64,000 bases of DNA, taken from assembly GCF_019578655.1 (NCBI RefSeq), contig NC_063258.1:6741283-6805282 (forward strand), given 5' to 3'. Origin of the DNA: Ricinus communis. Lineage: Eukaryota > Streptophyta > Magnoliopsida > Malpighiales > Euphorbiaceae. The notes below the pieces were generated by a model that searched no databases, was not told the DNA's origin, and saw nothing but the letters and a program-made list of their open reading frames with translations. Numbering within the stretch: position 1 is the stretch's first letter; every line of letters starts with the position of its first letter. The position numbers and the translations under genes were made by a program. This document shows positions 25,565 through 36,789 of this stretch, piece after piece.

Positions 25565-27025
25565 TGATGGTTGCTATCTATGAAGCTACAATCTAAGGCA
25601 GTGTACCTATCGATGCAGTCTAGCACTAATGGCGAGTATCAAGGTCGTTTTCCTCGGGAAAGTGAAAGCCCAGAGTTACTCCTTTATTTTTTGTTATATT
25701 AACCTAAATGAATGATGAATAATTTCTAAACTAACTAATAGCTATAAGCTAAGTTCTAAGGGAGATGTAGGCGTAAATGGATAAATGAAATAACCTAGAC
25801 AAGAAAGCAAACCCAAAGGGAGCCTAAACTAGTTGGCAATCAAACAAAAGATAAAGGATTGATGACTCCAATTATGCTACCCGTGAACGAATTCTTAACT
25901 GAATTCGGTTTCTCTCTCTCGATAACCGAATTCCTAAACTTAATAACCTAAAGTTGGAATCTTTTCCAAACGATTGATTCTTAAATTAGCATTAAGCTTT
26001 AATCCGCCTCTATTAAGCTTTGTTAATTCTTAATCCAGCTAGTTAATTATCATTATCTCTAAGTGACTATTAACTAGTTCTTGCTATTCAAAATTCCAAT
26101 TGCCAAATGGACTTCTCAATCACATAAAGCAATCTAAACACCACAATTCACAATGTCTCATGAATAATACATTATCTTATTGATACTGAAAGCAAGAAGA
26201 ATATAAAACTAACTCAAACAATCCAACAATATAACATTAAGCCAACATAGTAAAAAAATCCCAATGGATTCAATCAATTATCAAAACCTACATGAATTTA
26301 ATTATAATAATGATTAAAGGTAGAGAAACCCGATTACACCCTTGGATGAGAGTAAACAGCCCCAATTCCTCTTGCTCGAATTAAATCGATTCTTGTTCCT
26401 CTTGCTCAATTTGAAACCAATCAACGAGCCTCGCCCAATCTTCAATCTTTAAGGGGAATCTAATTGAAACCTTGGTCCAAGTCTCCTTTTTCCTTGGTTC
26501 CAGCTCAGAAAACCTTTAGAGAGAGAAAAATTAGGGTTTGGGACGTTCTCCCCCCATTTTTTTCTCTTTCCTCTTGCTCTTTCTATTAATTATTTCGTCC
26601 TGTCACCGCGAACATGGCCGTGTTGATGCCCGTGTTAGGAACACGGGCTGGTGTTGATGGGCGTGTTTGGAACACGGCCCGTGCTAATGCCCGTGTTTCT
26701 TTCTGTGGTCGTGCTCCTTAACATTTCTTTTTTCTTTGATGTGAATGCACCTAACACGGCCCGTTTTGGTGCCCGTGTTGGGAACACGGCGAGTGTTGAA
26801 ACCAACACGACCATGTTCAGATTAGGGATGTGCGAACTCGACTTGTTTTGGCAACTTTGACGTCCAATTCTGCTCCAATTCTTCCCTTTTTAACTCTTTG
26901 ACTTCTTTTAGACCTAAAGCACACCAAAAAACGCATAGGGTGAGTGTTGGGACCAATTCACATCCAAATGTACATAAATTCTGCCTTAAAAACCCCATTT
27001 AGATGTGTGTATTCCACGTACATCA
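25565..27025 (-). repeat. Element C 3' LTR
   Basis: 1,461 bp, collinear with 34345-35794 with scattered substitutions and small indels (for example ~35 bp around 25745-25780 is absent from the partner near 34520). It includes a GC-richer stretch at 26600-26830 with many copies of AACACGG/CCGTGTT. The ORF 26651-26860 is conceptual. Confidence 0.93.
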
Positions 27026-28469
27026 AATAACCCCACACTTAGCTCATTGCTTGTCCTCAAGTAATCAAAAGTAAAATAAGGAAAATAAATCACTAAGGAA
27101 CAACACTTAAACTGACGGACAAACTAGAGAGCTCCTGCACATATCCTTAACAAGCGTAAGTCAAGCAAAAAGAAATGAAGCAATCAATTTAATCATCACA
27201 ACCAAGATGCTATTGATTCAACAAAATACTATCTCAACAAAATTATTCAGAACCAACTCCTCACAAGATTCACTCTAAGTCACCCAAAGTGTTTAAAAGA
27301 TAGTGTTAAATCGCTCAATGCATCAAATACTGCCTTACTTACTATATGCTTGCTCTTAAATCCTACTCCTACCACTTATGGAGAGTCAACAACCATGTCA
27401 AGAGGTCTTTATAAGGGTTGTAATGGGGATTAGGTAAGAGTAGGTAAATTTGGTTAGAGTTGAACCTATGGTGTTCTGCAATGAGATAAATGACCTGCAC
27501 ACAAGCCACAATAATCACAAGGGGTAAATAATGGACAATAGTCCAAGGTCAGAAATAGGAATCAAGTCAAAATGTACACTCCGAAAAGCAATTAAACAAT
27601 TAGCTCACTTATTTTCTTTCTTTTCATCACCCTTCCCTCTTCTTATTATTTTTTTTTCTTTTTTTTTTCATAAGGGAAGAACATTCACATAATAGAGTGA
27701 ATTTCTTTTGGATTGAAAGAAGCTGCTACAAGATTCCAATGCTAATGCTATTCCCAAGACAAAAATTCCCAATAAAAACAATACATATGCAAAATCATAA
27801 CCCAAAGCAGAATAAAACTAAGTGGTAATGAAATATGATAAAAAAATGGTGAAAGAGGGGGTTATCTACAGAATCAATAAACGAATGAAGGCTATTTGGC
27901 TAGAATGAAAAACCTAACTGCCTCTATCATACCAAAGTGTTAAACTCTCATAAGCATTACCGAGCAAGTTCTAAAAGTAAAGATAGTAATTGGCACTCTC
28001 AAAAAGAAATAGATAAAAGCATGTAAAGAGTATGCTTACGATTGAGGCTCAATTTCTCACAAGTGTGCTTTTTGAGTAGGTTCCAAACAAAAATCATCAA
28101 AACAGAATTAAATAAACCAAAGCAACTTAGTGCAAAACTCAAACTAAATAACTTACATTCTTTCGCAAGACTCAACACTATCGGTTTTACCCGATCACAT
28201 GGACATAAACAGGATTTCAAAAGCAAGTCAACAGTAAGAGCATCAAAACAAAGTGAAAAGTTTTCAAAATTTTACAGAAAATTGCACAAAGAATAAATAA
28301 ATAACTCAGATGGGATAAATGAAATGCGATATATACACTAGAAAATGATTTAAATTTCATATACAAAACAATAAAAAACACGAAAACAAGTGTATATAAA
28401 TGTCACCACCCCACACTTAAAGGACACACTGTCCCCAGTGTACAAAATATAAGAAATGACAAAGGAAAA
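27026..28469. other. Element C internal, non-coding
   Basis: No supported coding sequence. It starts with the purine tract (on the minus strand) and is matched by 50311-51669 of the second C-family copy, so it is a conserved part of the family. It contains a T-rich tract near 27640-27670. ORFs 27999-28226 (minus) and 28042-28296 (plus) overlap each other in AT-rich sequence and resemble nothing I recognise. Confidence 0.75.
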
Positions 28470-30833
28470 TGTAACACCCCAACTCAAACATCCAATTGTA
28501 TAGCAATATATATATATTTAACTTCATAAACATAATTTACTACTTAGTTACAATATACATTCATACAATTTAAGTGACATGACATACTTAATATATATAA
28601 GGAATATTTATACATTATTTTAATTCACACAAGTTCCCAAAATGTCCCAATGCTTTAGATAACTCATCTGGCCCACCTGATAGTATTGACTGATGCAAAG
28701 AGAGCAATGCACAGCTAAGGCTATCTACAACTGCACTAACCTGAAAAAATAATTGCTAAGGAATGAGCTAGCGACTCAATAAGCATTTAATTTACTAAAC
28801 TATAGTATATTAGGCTAGAATTATCAAGTCTTTATCAATACAGAAAATTATACCAACACTTAACTAACAATCACAAAATCAACCATTTCAATTATTCTCA
28901 TAAACAAATAATTTCATCTCACATAATGCAAATAATGTCAAACTCAACCAAGTCAAATAATTCAATTCCATATTATTTCTATCAAATTAGGATCAGATGA
29001 CTCATCCTCACATTTCCTCACATTTTCAAATTTCAGTAACCACTTGACAAGACTATCCGCCCGGCTCAGTCTTGCCATCTCACATACACGGGTAGCTATC
29101 CGCCCGGCTCAGCTTTTCCGATCACACAATATCCATTCAAGAGTCATCAATCCTTAATCATAATCAATTCACTTCACAACACATCACAATCAATTCACTT
29201 TACAACAAGCCAAAAACATAACCAATATCAACTCAGTCAATCAAGAAATTATCAAGTAATCAAACAGCAGTTTCTACTTAATATACACAAAGTTTAGTCT
29301 ATTAAATACTTACCAAAATTTATAGGATAACAAAGTAATCCTATTCTTTTTCTCTTACCACTTCCTTTCCTTTGGATGAACCTATTCACATATTCAATAC
29401 AAATACAATTCAATCATAAGGCATAAATATACATATCTTTACTATCAATAAAACATCACATTTCAACAAAATAACATATATTCTAGATATTAATATGATG
29501 CATGAGATGAATGACAACAAATCAACATATTTGTTGATGAAGGCAGCTTGTAGGTACTGACTTAGAAATTACACCAAAACTTATGTACGATTAATAAAAA
29601 TCTCATATTTTCCAGAATTACACTTCCATTTTTATAGAAACCATAGCAGAAAGAATCACTTCAAAATCATTGGTATAGAAATAGTTATAGCATTTTCTAT
29701 ACAGCTGCTCCAATTTCCATCTAAACAGAACAGAAAAAAGTTTCTTATTAAATGACCAATCAAACGAATAAATTTTCTGATGAAACTCTTCAGATATAAA
29801 TTTAACATTCTAAAGTTTCTATAGACACTAATTTTACTCAATTTGGACTTCTCTAGCTCAAGTTGTGAAACACACAATTAGCAACAAATTTTTGAATTCT
29901 AAGTCCGATTTCTGCTTAAAACAGTTTCGAGCAGGCCATATTAAGTTCAACATATCTCACGTTATACTCAACCAAAAATTATGAAAGTTTGCAGACATAT
30001 ACTAGATATATAAATGAACAACTTTCATGTTTAACTCTCTGCTTGAATCAGCCTCTAAATACCTCAAAATGTCAGCACAAAAACCAGATCACCTGCTGAA
30101 CCATAAACAGAGCAGCAGCAAATCGAACCTTATAAGTTCATACTCACTCAACGATCTGCAAAACCATTTTACAAAGATATTCCTGAAACATATACCTACA
30201 ACTTTCATGTTTGGAAATTTTCGAGATAAAGCCTCTAAGGTCACGAAATCAGAGGTGAAAAATCTGCCCAGAAATTTCAGCTTCAAGATCACAAGTAATA
30301 GCATGTTCACTCTTAATTAAACAATTCCAAAACACATAATCATCAATAATTTCATATCATTAATCCTAATTTACAGCAAAATCAAGAAATTAAAATTACT
30401 CACCTTTGTTTCCCTTGATTAAGAAAGCCCAAATCTTTCAAACTTAAAAGAAGAATTAGATTTTCACTTACTAAAAGTTTGTAGAGTTTGATTAGGAAAT
30501 CAAGGTTTGAAGAAGAAAAGGAGAAGAATGAGAGAGACAAAGAAGAAGAGGAAATAGGAAATGCATGTGTAGAAATGAAGAAATGAAAGAGGTAGTATAT
30601 TGGTGTAAAAATAGGTAATTTTACAATTTAATCCTCTTTCTTTCTAACTTTCCAATTTAGTCCAAAATCATTACTTTTCAATTAAATCAATATGTAACTA
30701 AATAATTTATTTATCTACCACATAATATAATAAAATAGGTCATACATAATCATGATGCAAATTGCATGTTTAATGACATGCTAATGAATATTAATTATTA
30801 ATAAAAAAGAAATAAATAAATTTGGTTGTGATA
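28470..30833. mobile_element. LTR-like insertion (solo LTR) inside element C
   Basis: 2,364 bp starting TGTAACACCCC and ending GGTTGTGATA (an imperfect inverted terminus), flanked by a GAAAA duplication at 28465-28469 and 30834-30838. The second C-family copy has the empty site: at ~51665 'aaaggaaaaataactaatag' carries a single GAAAA and runs into gtgccctgactatgg, the sequence found after the insertion at 30853. The start resembles other gypsy LTRs here (TGTCACACCC, TGTAATACCC), but no internal domains or second LTR are present. Repeated 'ccgcccggctcag' words occur at 29058 and 29100. Small ORFs (29656, 30027, 30089) are not supported. Confidence 0.88.
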
Positions 30834-30849
30834 GAAAAAAAGAGCTAAT

Positions 30850-32466
30850 ACTGCCCTGACTATGGCTCCGGAGTGAAAAGAGGTGCATCATCAGGGATAT
30901 CAGGGCGTTGGCTGGTCTATGGTGGAGGAGTGGCTACTCTCTGAGGGTCGGAAGTAGTGTCACATGCAGAAGCTGGTGGATCAGCAGGAGCAGCGTCAAT
31001 AGGAGGCTCGTCAGGCTGCTATGTTGAAGGGTGCTCAGTCGGAGAGAGAAGGCCAGCTGGATCATCTGCTAGAGGGATGTCAAAATGGCTCTGCGCTGGA
31101 ACCCGGCTCTGTGGACAGGCAAGGGCAAAGTCTGTAGCAAAAATATCATCAAACATGTCATTGGCTATAGAGGCCTCTAACCTACCTCCTTACTCAATCA
31201 GGGCCTAAAGCATAGCCCTCTGCCTCTTAAACTGAGCCATCATTTGGCTCTAAAACTCAGCCTGACGCTGTAAAAGGTCTTGCTGAAAAGCCTCTTGTCA
31301 AATGAAATGCTGCTGCTGCTCCTCTGCACTCTAAGCTGCAACTCTCTAAACTCAATTGGGAAGACTCCTAAAACAGCTGATGAAGACCCAGAAGGAGCTG
31401 AAGTGGACGGTCTGGAGGAAGACTATGGAATATCAGAAGAAGGGGGTGGAACATTTTGTATACCAGGGGCTCGTGGGGTAGGTCGTTCCTCTCTGAGTGC
31501 TGCCAAGAGAGCACTTCTCAGTCTATACTCTGGTCCTAGCGGACCCTGCCTACGAGTCACCATCCCCATACTAACCAACTAGGGAAGTCCCAACGTCTCC
31601 ATCACCCCCAGCTCTGTCAAATGTGGTATCGCCTCTTCCAAAACTCCTAAGCTCCTAGCCAGTCGAGTAATGTAAGTCCCAAAACAGAAAAATACCTTCT
31701 TTGAGTTATTGCAGAAGGCACTGATCTGTCTGGCCAACAAGTATCCCATGTCGACGGACTGGTGCTGATGCATGCTGTAAAGTATAAACAGGTCCGGTTG
31801 GGTAACTACACCACCACTATTTCCCCTGCCGGTGATGGTCCTAGCCAGCAATGCATGCAAGTACCGCAGTCCCTCAAGCAAGTTAGACGCCTTGGACTGG
31901 CTGGCACTATACCCCTCAGTGTCATCAGAAATCTCGGCCCACATCTACGGATATGACACACTAAGCGTGTGTATACAACGACTATAAACCTTCCCAGCTA
32001 CATCCTTGTCAGTCCATAAGCCCAAGTGTACCCCAAACTGCTATACACTCATCGTGAAAGTCTGCTCTGCTAGTCTGAAACTGATCGCATCCGGTTGCTG
32101 AAAGTCCCCCAACTAGCTCTGCAGAAAGAAAGTGCTGGTAAACTCCACAGTCAACTCCCTATATGTTGGTTCAACTATCTCAAAGAAATGCTGCATTGAG
32201 GGCTTCTCAAGATATCGGCGGACTGCAACTGCAAGTCCGACGATCTCTAGTGCTGGCCAGTCTATCCTACACCTCTTTCCTAAATCTTTGTGCCTCATCA
32301 ATTGGTATCTCTACTCGAAGGTGGGCTGCCCTTGGAAAAGTAGGAATCGATGGCGCTGCGGTAGTCTAATTTGGCCTGAACTAGTCGGTGCAGCGCTTGA
32401 CGATCGAGAGGAAGAACCATCGGTCTGCCTCCTCTTGTAAACTCCTGATCCTTATCTAGTGGACAT
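30850..32466 (-). pseudogene. Athila ORF-1-like protein, broken
   Basis: From ATG 32466 the minus strand reads a basic Ser-rich start (YKRRQTDGSSSRSS), then RIDWPALEIVGLAVAVRRYL (~32275), FFEIVEPTYRELTVEF (~32190), WAEISDDTEGYS (~31940), LLEGLRYLHALLARTITGRG (~31870), VDMGYLLARQISAFCNN (~31755) and ITRLARSLGVLEEAIPHL (~31665), ending in a Ser/Pro-rich tail. This layout matches the Athila ORF-1 family of plant retrotransposons as I know it; its biochemical role is unclear. Several stops (for example near 32112, 32045, 31950) make it a pseudogene. The second C-family copy lacks this block entirely (junction near 51765). Confidence 0.72.
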
Positions 32467-32991
32467 GGTACCAACTTCTTTGAAAACGCCCGTGTTCAGG
32501 AAACCAGGGGCCGTGTTGCCAACATGATCAGGCATAATCGACCGTGTAACCTTCTATGCACGTGCCCATCTATAATTTGATTTTGTGCAAATAGAACATG
32601 GTCTGTATTTATAGAACACGGGGCGTGTTTCCAATACGGTTTAGGGTATCAGGCCGTGTTACCTTCTGTGAACGTGTCCTCTTAAAGTTTGTTTTTCTGC
32701 AATTAGAACACGGTCTATGTTGATCAACACGGTCTTGAACACGCCGGTGTTGAGCTCCAGAAACTGCAAAAACTTGACATTCTCAGCACTTTCTCACTCT
32801 TTCTCACATGCACAACCAATAAGTCCTCAACTCATACACTCAACATAAATAAAACTTAACAAAAATAAACTGTAAAATCTAATCAAACTAAGTTCACAAT
32901 GAAAGGGTAGAATATAGAAAATGAAAAATAGAATTTGGGGTGCCTCCCAAAAGTGCTTTTTTTTTTATGTGATGAGTCTTCTTAGCTGGAC
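32467..32991. other. Element C spacer rich in AACACGG/CCGTGTT words
   Basis: No coding evidence. Between 32480 and 32760 the hexamer-like words CCGTGTT, AACACGG and ACACGG recur many times, as they do in the element's LTRs (26600-26830, 35380-35600). This suggests an LTR-derived or shared regulatory segment. Confidence 0.6.
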
Positions 32992-34098
32992 TCATAGTGA
33001 AAAGCAAACGGTGGGGATTGATGACCATCCATCCTTCTTCGAAGCAAATGGCTTCAAGTATTCGCTTAGAGGACTATTTGTCAAATTCCTCTTCCCGACG
33101 GTCAAGCAAGCTGCCAGTATGATGGGCAACACTCGCTCCTCATATGTTTGCATGTAGTCATGATTCCCTAGGGGCTCTTCCAATTTGAAAGCTGGAGTTT
33201 TACTAATTGGAAGGATCAACGGTTGGGCAATTTCTACAGGAATGTCGATGGTTTTCTCCAGTCCTTGGCTTGGTTCACTTGCTAGAACAAACTCGAGCTC
33301 CTCCAAGACTTCTTCATTGGATAACTCGTGCTCATCTTCCATCATCGAAGGGACTTGTGGAAAATCCACCAAAAATTCCTCTAACTGCAACTCAGCATCA
33401 TCAACTGTACATTCCTCTTGGTAGTCTTTTAGAGGAATCGTGTTTGCCTTTTCCTTTTCTGGTTCCATCTCCATGTTCAAGAAATCGTCCTGCACAGAAG
33501 CATCATCATCAAACATAGTAGATAAACTAGAAAAATTCTCACCTGAACACAAAGTGATGGCGCTCAAATGTTCCTCAGATTCAGTAGCGTTTGATGGAGT
33601 TTCCAATTGCTCTTCAGCTAGTAACTTGAAGATCAAGCCTACTTGATGCTCTATATTCTCCATCGAGGCTTGTTGACCTTCAAGTATCCTTTCTGTTTGT
33701 TGGAATCTATCCTCAAGACTTGTAAAAAACCTCATCTTCAGCTCCTCTAACACTAACTCTTCATCTTAAGTTGAAGGTGCAAGATTAGGCTGCTGATGTG
33801 GTTGCTGAGATCCTGGTGGTTCTTGGCCATCTAAGCTCCATCCAAAGGGTGAATGAGTGCTCCACTCCTGATTGTAGGTGCTTCCATACGAGTCATTTGG
33901 CCAACTGCCCATAAAATTCACCTGTTCACAGTTATCAGAGCAATGAGTAAAATCACTGCACAATGGACAATCATTACTCAAATGTAAACCACAATAAAAT
34001 TCATAAAAACTTGAGATGAAAGGATAGGAGTGGAGAGTTGATCGGTAGCCCTGTAAAACGATTACACTCGAGCTTCTAAAGATGCAAGGGTATCCCAA
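32992..34098 (-). pseudogene. Element C gag-like protein, split by a stop
   Basis: Two in-frame parts on the minus strand, 34098-33766 and 33753-32992. The first has a degenerate Cys/His cluster (CPLCSDFTHCSDNC, ~33960) followed by VNFMGSWPNDSYGSTYNQEW, the motif that follows the zinc knuckle in Athila gag. The second has an acidic, coiled region (LEDRFQQTERILEGQQASMENIEHQVG, written in parts) and an acidic Glu-rich tail. They are separated by TAA at ~33766, where the second copy (52700) has a Gln codon. The capsid core upstream is not recognisable. Confidence 0.75.
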
Positions 34099-34320
34099 TT
34101 TTTAGCACTCTCTTGGTTCCTGATCCCATTTCCAACGTGTCATACAAAGAGTTTAGCATTGAACCTCCTTATCATCCACTACCCAAATCATAAACTTAAA
34201 CTAAACAAATATGTACAAATAAAATAAAATAAATAAACAAATAAAAATAAAAACCATAAAATAATAAGAAAAAAATGGCTAAATTAACAAATAGCAAATT
34301 TCACTCTAGTTTTCAAACAT

Positions 34321-34338
34321 TCCCCGGAAACGATGCCA
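34321..34338 (-). other. Element C primer-binding site (tRNA-Asp type)
   Basis: The minus strand reads TGGCATCGTTTCCGGGGA, six bases from the LTR end. The consensus TGGCGCCGTTGCCGGGGA is complementary to the plant tRNA-Asp 3' end and is the usual Athila-type site; two positions differ here. Confidence 0.83.
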
Positions 34339-34344
34339 AAAACT

Positions 34345-35794
34345 TGATGGTTGTTATCTATGCAGCTACAATCTAAGGCAGTGTACTTATCGATGCAGTC
34401 TAGCACTAATGGCGAGTATCATATTCCTTGGAAAAGTGAAAGCCTAGAGTTACTCCTTTTCTTTTTATTATATTAACCTAAAATGAATGATGAATAATTT
34501 CTAAACTAACTAATAGCTAGCAAGAAATGGATAAATGAAATAACCTAGACAAGAAAGCAAACCCAAAGGGAGCCTAAACTAGTTGGCAATCAAACAAAAG
34601 ATAAAGGATTGATGACTCCAATTATGCTACCCGTGGACGAATTCTTAACTGAATTCGGTTTCTCTCTCGAGATAACCAAATTCCTAAACCTAATAACCTA
34701 AAGTTGGAATCTCTTTCTAATGATTGATTCTTCAATTAGCATTAAGCTTTAATCCGCCTCTATTAAGCTTTGTTAATTCTTAATCTGGCTAGTTAATTAT
34801 CCTTATCTCTAAGTGATTATTAACCAGTTCTTGCTATTCAAAATTCCAATTGCCAAATGGACTTCTCAATCACATAAAGCAATCTAAACACCACAATTCA
34901 TAACGTCTCATGAATAATGCATTGTCTTATTGATAGTGAAAGAAAGAAGAATACAAAACTAACTCAAATAATCCAACAATATAACATTAAGCCAACATAG
35001 TAAAGAAATCCCAATGGATTTAATCAATCTAGCTAAACATGTTCATTATCAAAACCTACAAGAATTCAATTACAACAATGAGTAAAGGTAGAGAAACCTA
35101 ATTACACTCTTGGATGAGAGTAAACAGCCCCAATTCCTCTTGCTTGAATTGAATCGATTCTTGTTCCTCTTGCTCAATTTGAAACCAATCAACGAACCTC
35201 ACCCAATCTTCAATCTTTGAACGAAATTCAATTGAAACCTTGGTCCAAGTCTCTTTTTTCCTTGGTTCCAGCTCAAAAAACCTTTAGAGAGAGAAAAATT
35301 AGGGTTTGGGACATTCTCCCCCCATTTTTTTTCTCTTTCCTCTTGCTCTTTCTTTTAATTAATTCATCATGTCACAGCGAACATGGCCGTGTTGATGCCC
35401 GTATTGGGAACATGGGCTGGTGTTGATGGGCGTGTTTAGAACACGTCCAAATGCTAATGCCCGTGTTTCTCTCTGTGGTCGTGCTCCTTAACGTTTCTTT
35501 TTCTTTGATGTGAATGCACCTAACACGGCCCATTTTGGTGCCCGTGTTGGGAACATGGCCACTGTTAAAACCAACACGGCCATATTCAGATTAGGGATGC
35601 ACGAACTCAACTTGTTTCGACAACTTTGACGTCCAATTCTGCTCAAATTCTTCCCTTTTTCACTCTTTGACTTCTTTTGGACCTAAAGCACACAAACAAA
35701 TGCATAGGGTGAGTGTTGGGACCAATTCACATCCAAATGTACATAAATTCTGCCTTAAAAATCCCATTTAGATGTGTGTATTCCACGCACATCA
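34345..35794 (-). repeat. Element C 5' LTR
   Basis: 1,450 bp, TGATGG...CATCA, partner of 25565-27025. Clustered AACACGG/CCGTGTT words lie at 35380-35600. The ORF 35217-35426 is conceptual. Confidence 0.93.
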
Positions 35795-35799
35795 ACTAC

Positions 35800-36710
35800 C
35801 TATTCTGTGGTTAAGTATGCAAGAGTGTATATGGAGAGGATTTTTAGTCTTCACGGCGTCCCAATTTTCATAGTGTTTGATAGAGGACCGTAGTTCACTT
35901 TGAGATTTTGGAAAAAGCTACAAGAAGAGATTAGTACCAGGTTGGACTTCAGTACAACATTTCACCCCAGGACAGACGGACAGTTAGAGAGGACTATTCA
36001 GTCTTTAGAGGATATGCTTCAGATGTGCGTGATAGATTTTGGTAGTCAATGGGATTGGTATCTACCGTTGATTGAATTCACATATAATAACAGCTATCAT
36101 GCAAGCATCGAGATAGCTCCTTATGAGGCCTTGTATAGCCGGAAGTGCAGGTCTCCCGTATGTTGGGAAGAGGTTGGCGAACGAAAGTTAGCAGGACCAA
36201 AGTTGGTTCAGATCACTTCAGAAAAGGTTCCTATTATTCGCGAGAGGCTGAAGACAGCTTTCAGTAGGCAGAAAAGTTATGCGGATCCGAAGCAGAAGCA
36301 CGTGGAGTTCAGTGTTGGGGAATATGTGTTCTTGAAGGTGTCTCATATGCGTGGTGTGATGCTTTTTAGTAAGAAGCATAAATTGGCTCCTCGATATGTA
36401 GGACCCTTTAAGATTATTGACAGAATTGGAGAGTTGGCATACAAGCTGGACTTACCGCCAAATTTCTCGCACATGCATCCGGTATTCCACATTAATGTTA
36501 AAGAAGTACATTTCAGATCCTTCACACATGTTGCAGGCTCAATGTGTGGAACTAAGCGAAGATCTTCTTACGAGGAGTAGCCAGTCATGATCGTGGATAC
36601 TCAAGTTCGCCAACTGCGCTCTAAGATTATTCCGATGGTTAGGTGTTGTGGCAGAATCATTCGTCTGAAGAGTGTACTTAGGAGACCAAGTAGGAGATGA
36701 GGAGTCTCTA
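35800..36710 (+). pseudogene. Element B pol part 2: integrase C-terminal half and chromodomain
   Basis: Resumes the integrase core right after the ACTAC duplication: YSVVKYARVYMERIF, a stop at 35891 in the VFDRGP region, HPRTDGQLERTIQSLEDML (35965), the NSYHASIEIAPYEALY block (36090), then the GPF-type C-terminal module (YVGPFKIIDRIGELAYKL, 36395) and HPVFHI (36475). The chromodomain follows after a frameshift near 36515 (PVMIVDTQVRQLRSKIIPMV, 36580-36640, then degenerate). The open part 35900-36580 gives 226 residues, but the polyprotein is not functional. Confidence 0.9.
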
Positions 36711-36789
36711 CCCTCATTTGTTTTAATCCTAAGGTAAATCGTGTTTCTTTTAAAATTTGAGGTCGAGTTTCTTTTCTAAGGCAGTAGAA

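Larger units (their letters stand above)
25565..35794 (-). mobile_element. Element C: Athila/Tat-like LTR element without pol
   Basis: Two LTRs, 25565-27025 and 34345-35794, both with ends TGATGG...CATCA. Target duplication ACTAC at 25560-25564 and 35795-35799 is exact, and joining the flanks restores element B's integrase. Minus orientation follows from the primer site left of the right LTR (TGGCATCGTTTCCGGGGA on the minus strand, 34321-34338) and a purine tract next to the left LTR (complement of 27027-27043, AGTGTGGGGTTAT). The 7.3-kb internal region contains a gag-like tail (34098-32992), an Athila ORF-1-like pseudogene (~32466-30850) and a 2.36-kb inserted LTR-like element. I see no RT, RNase H or integrase, so it probably moved in trans. 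Confidence 0.93.

Noticed and set aside
30957..31582. Plus-strand ORFs (83 and 100 codons)
   Set aside because: They are antisense to the Athila ORF-1-like pseudogene, whose minus-strand reading shows recognisable motifs.
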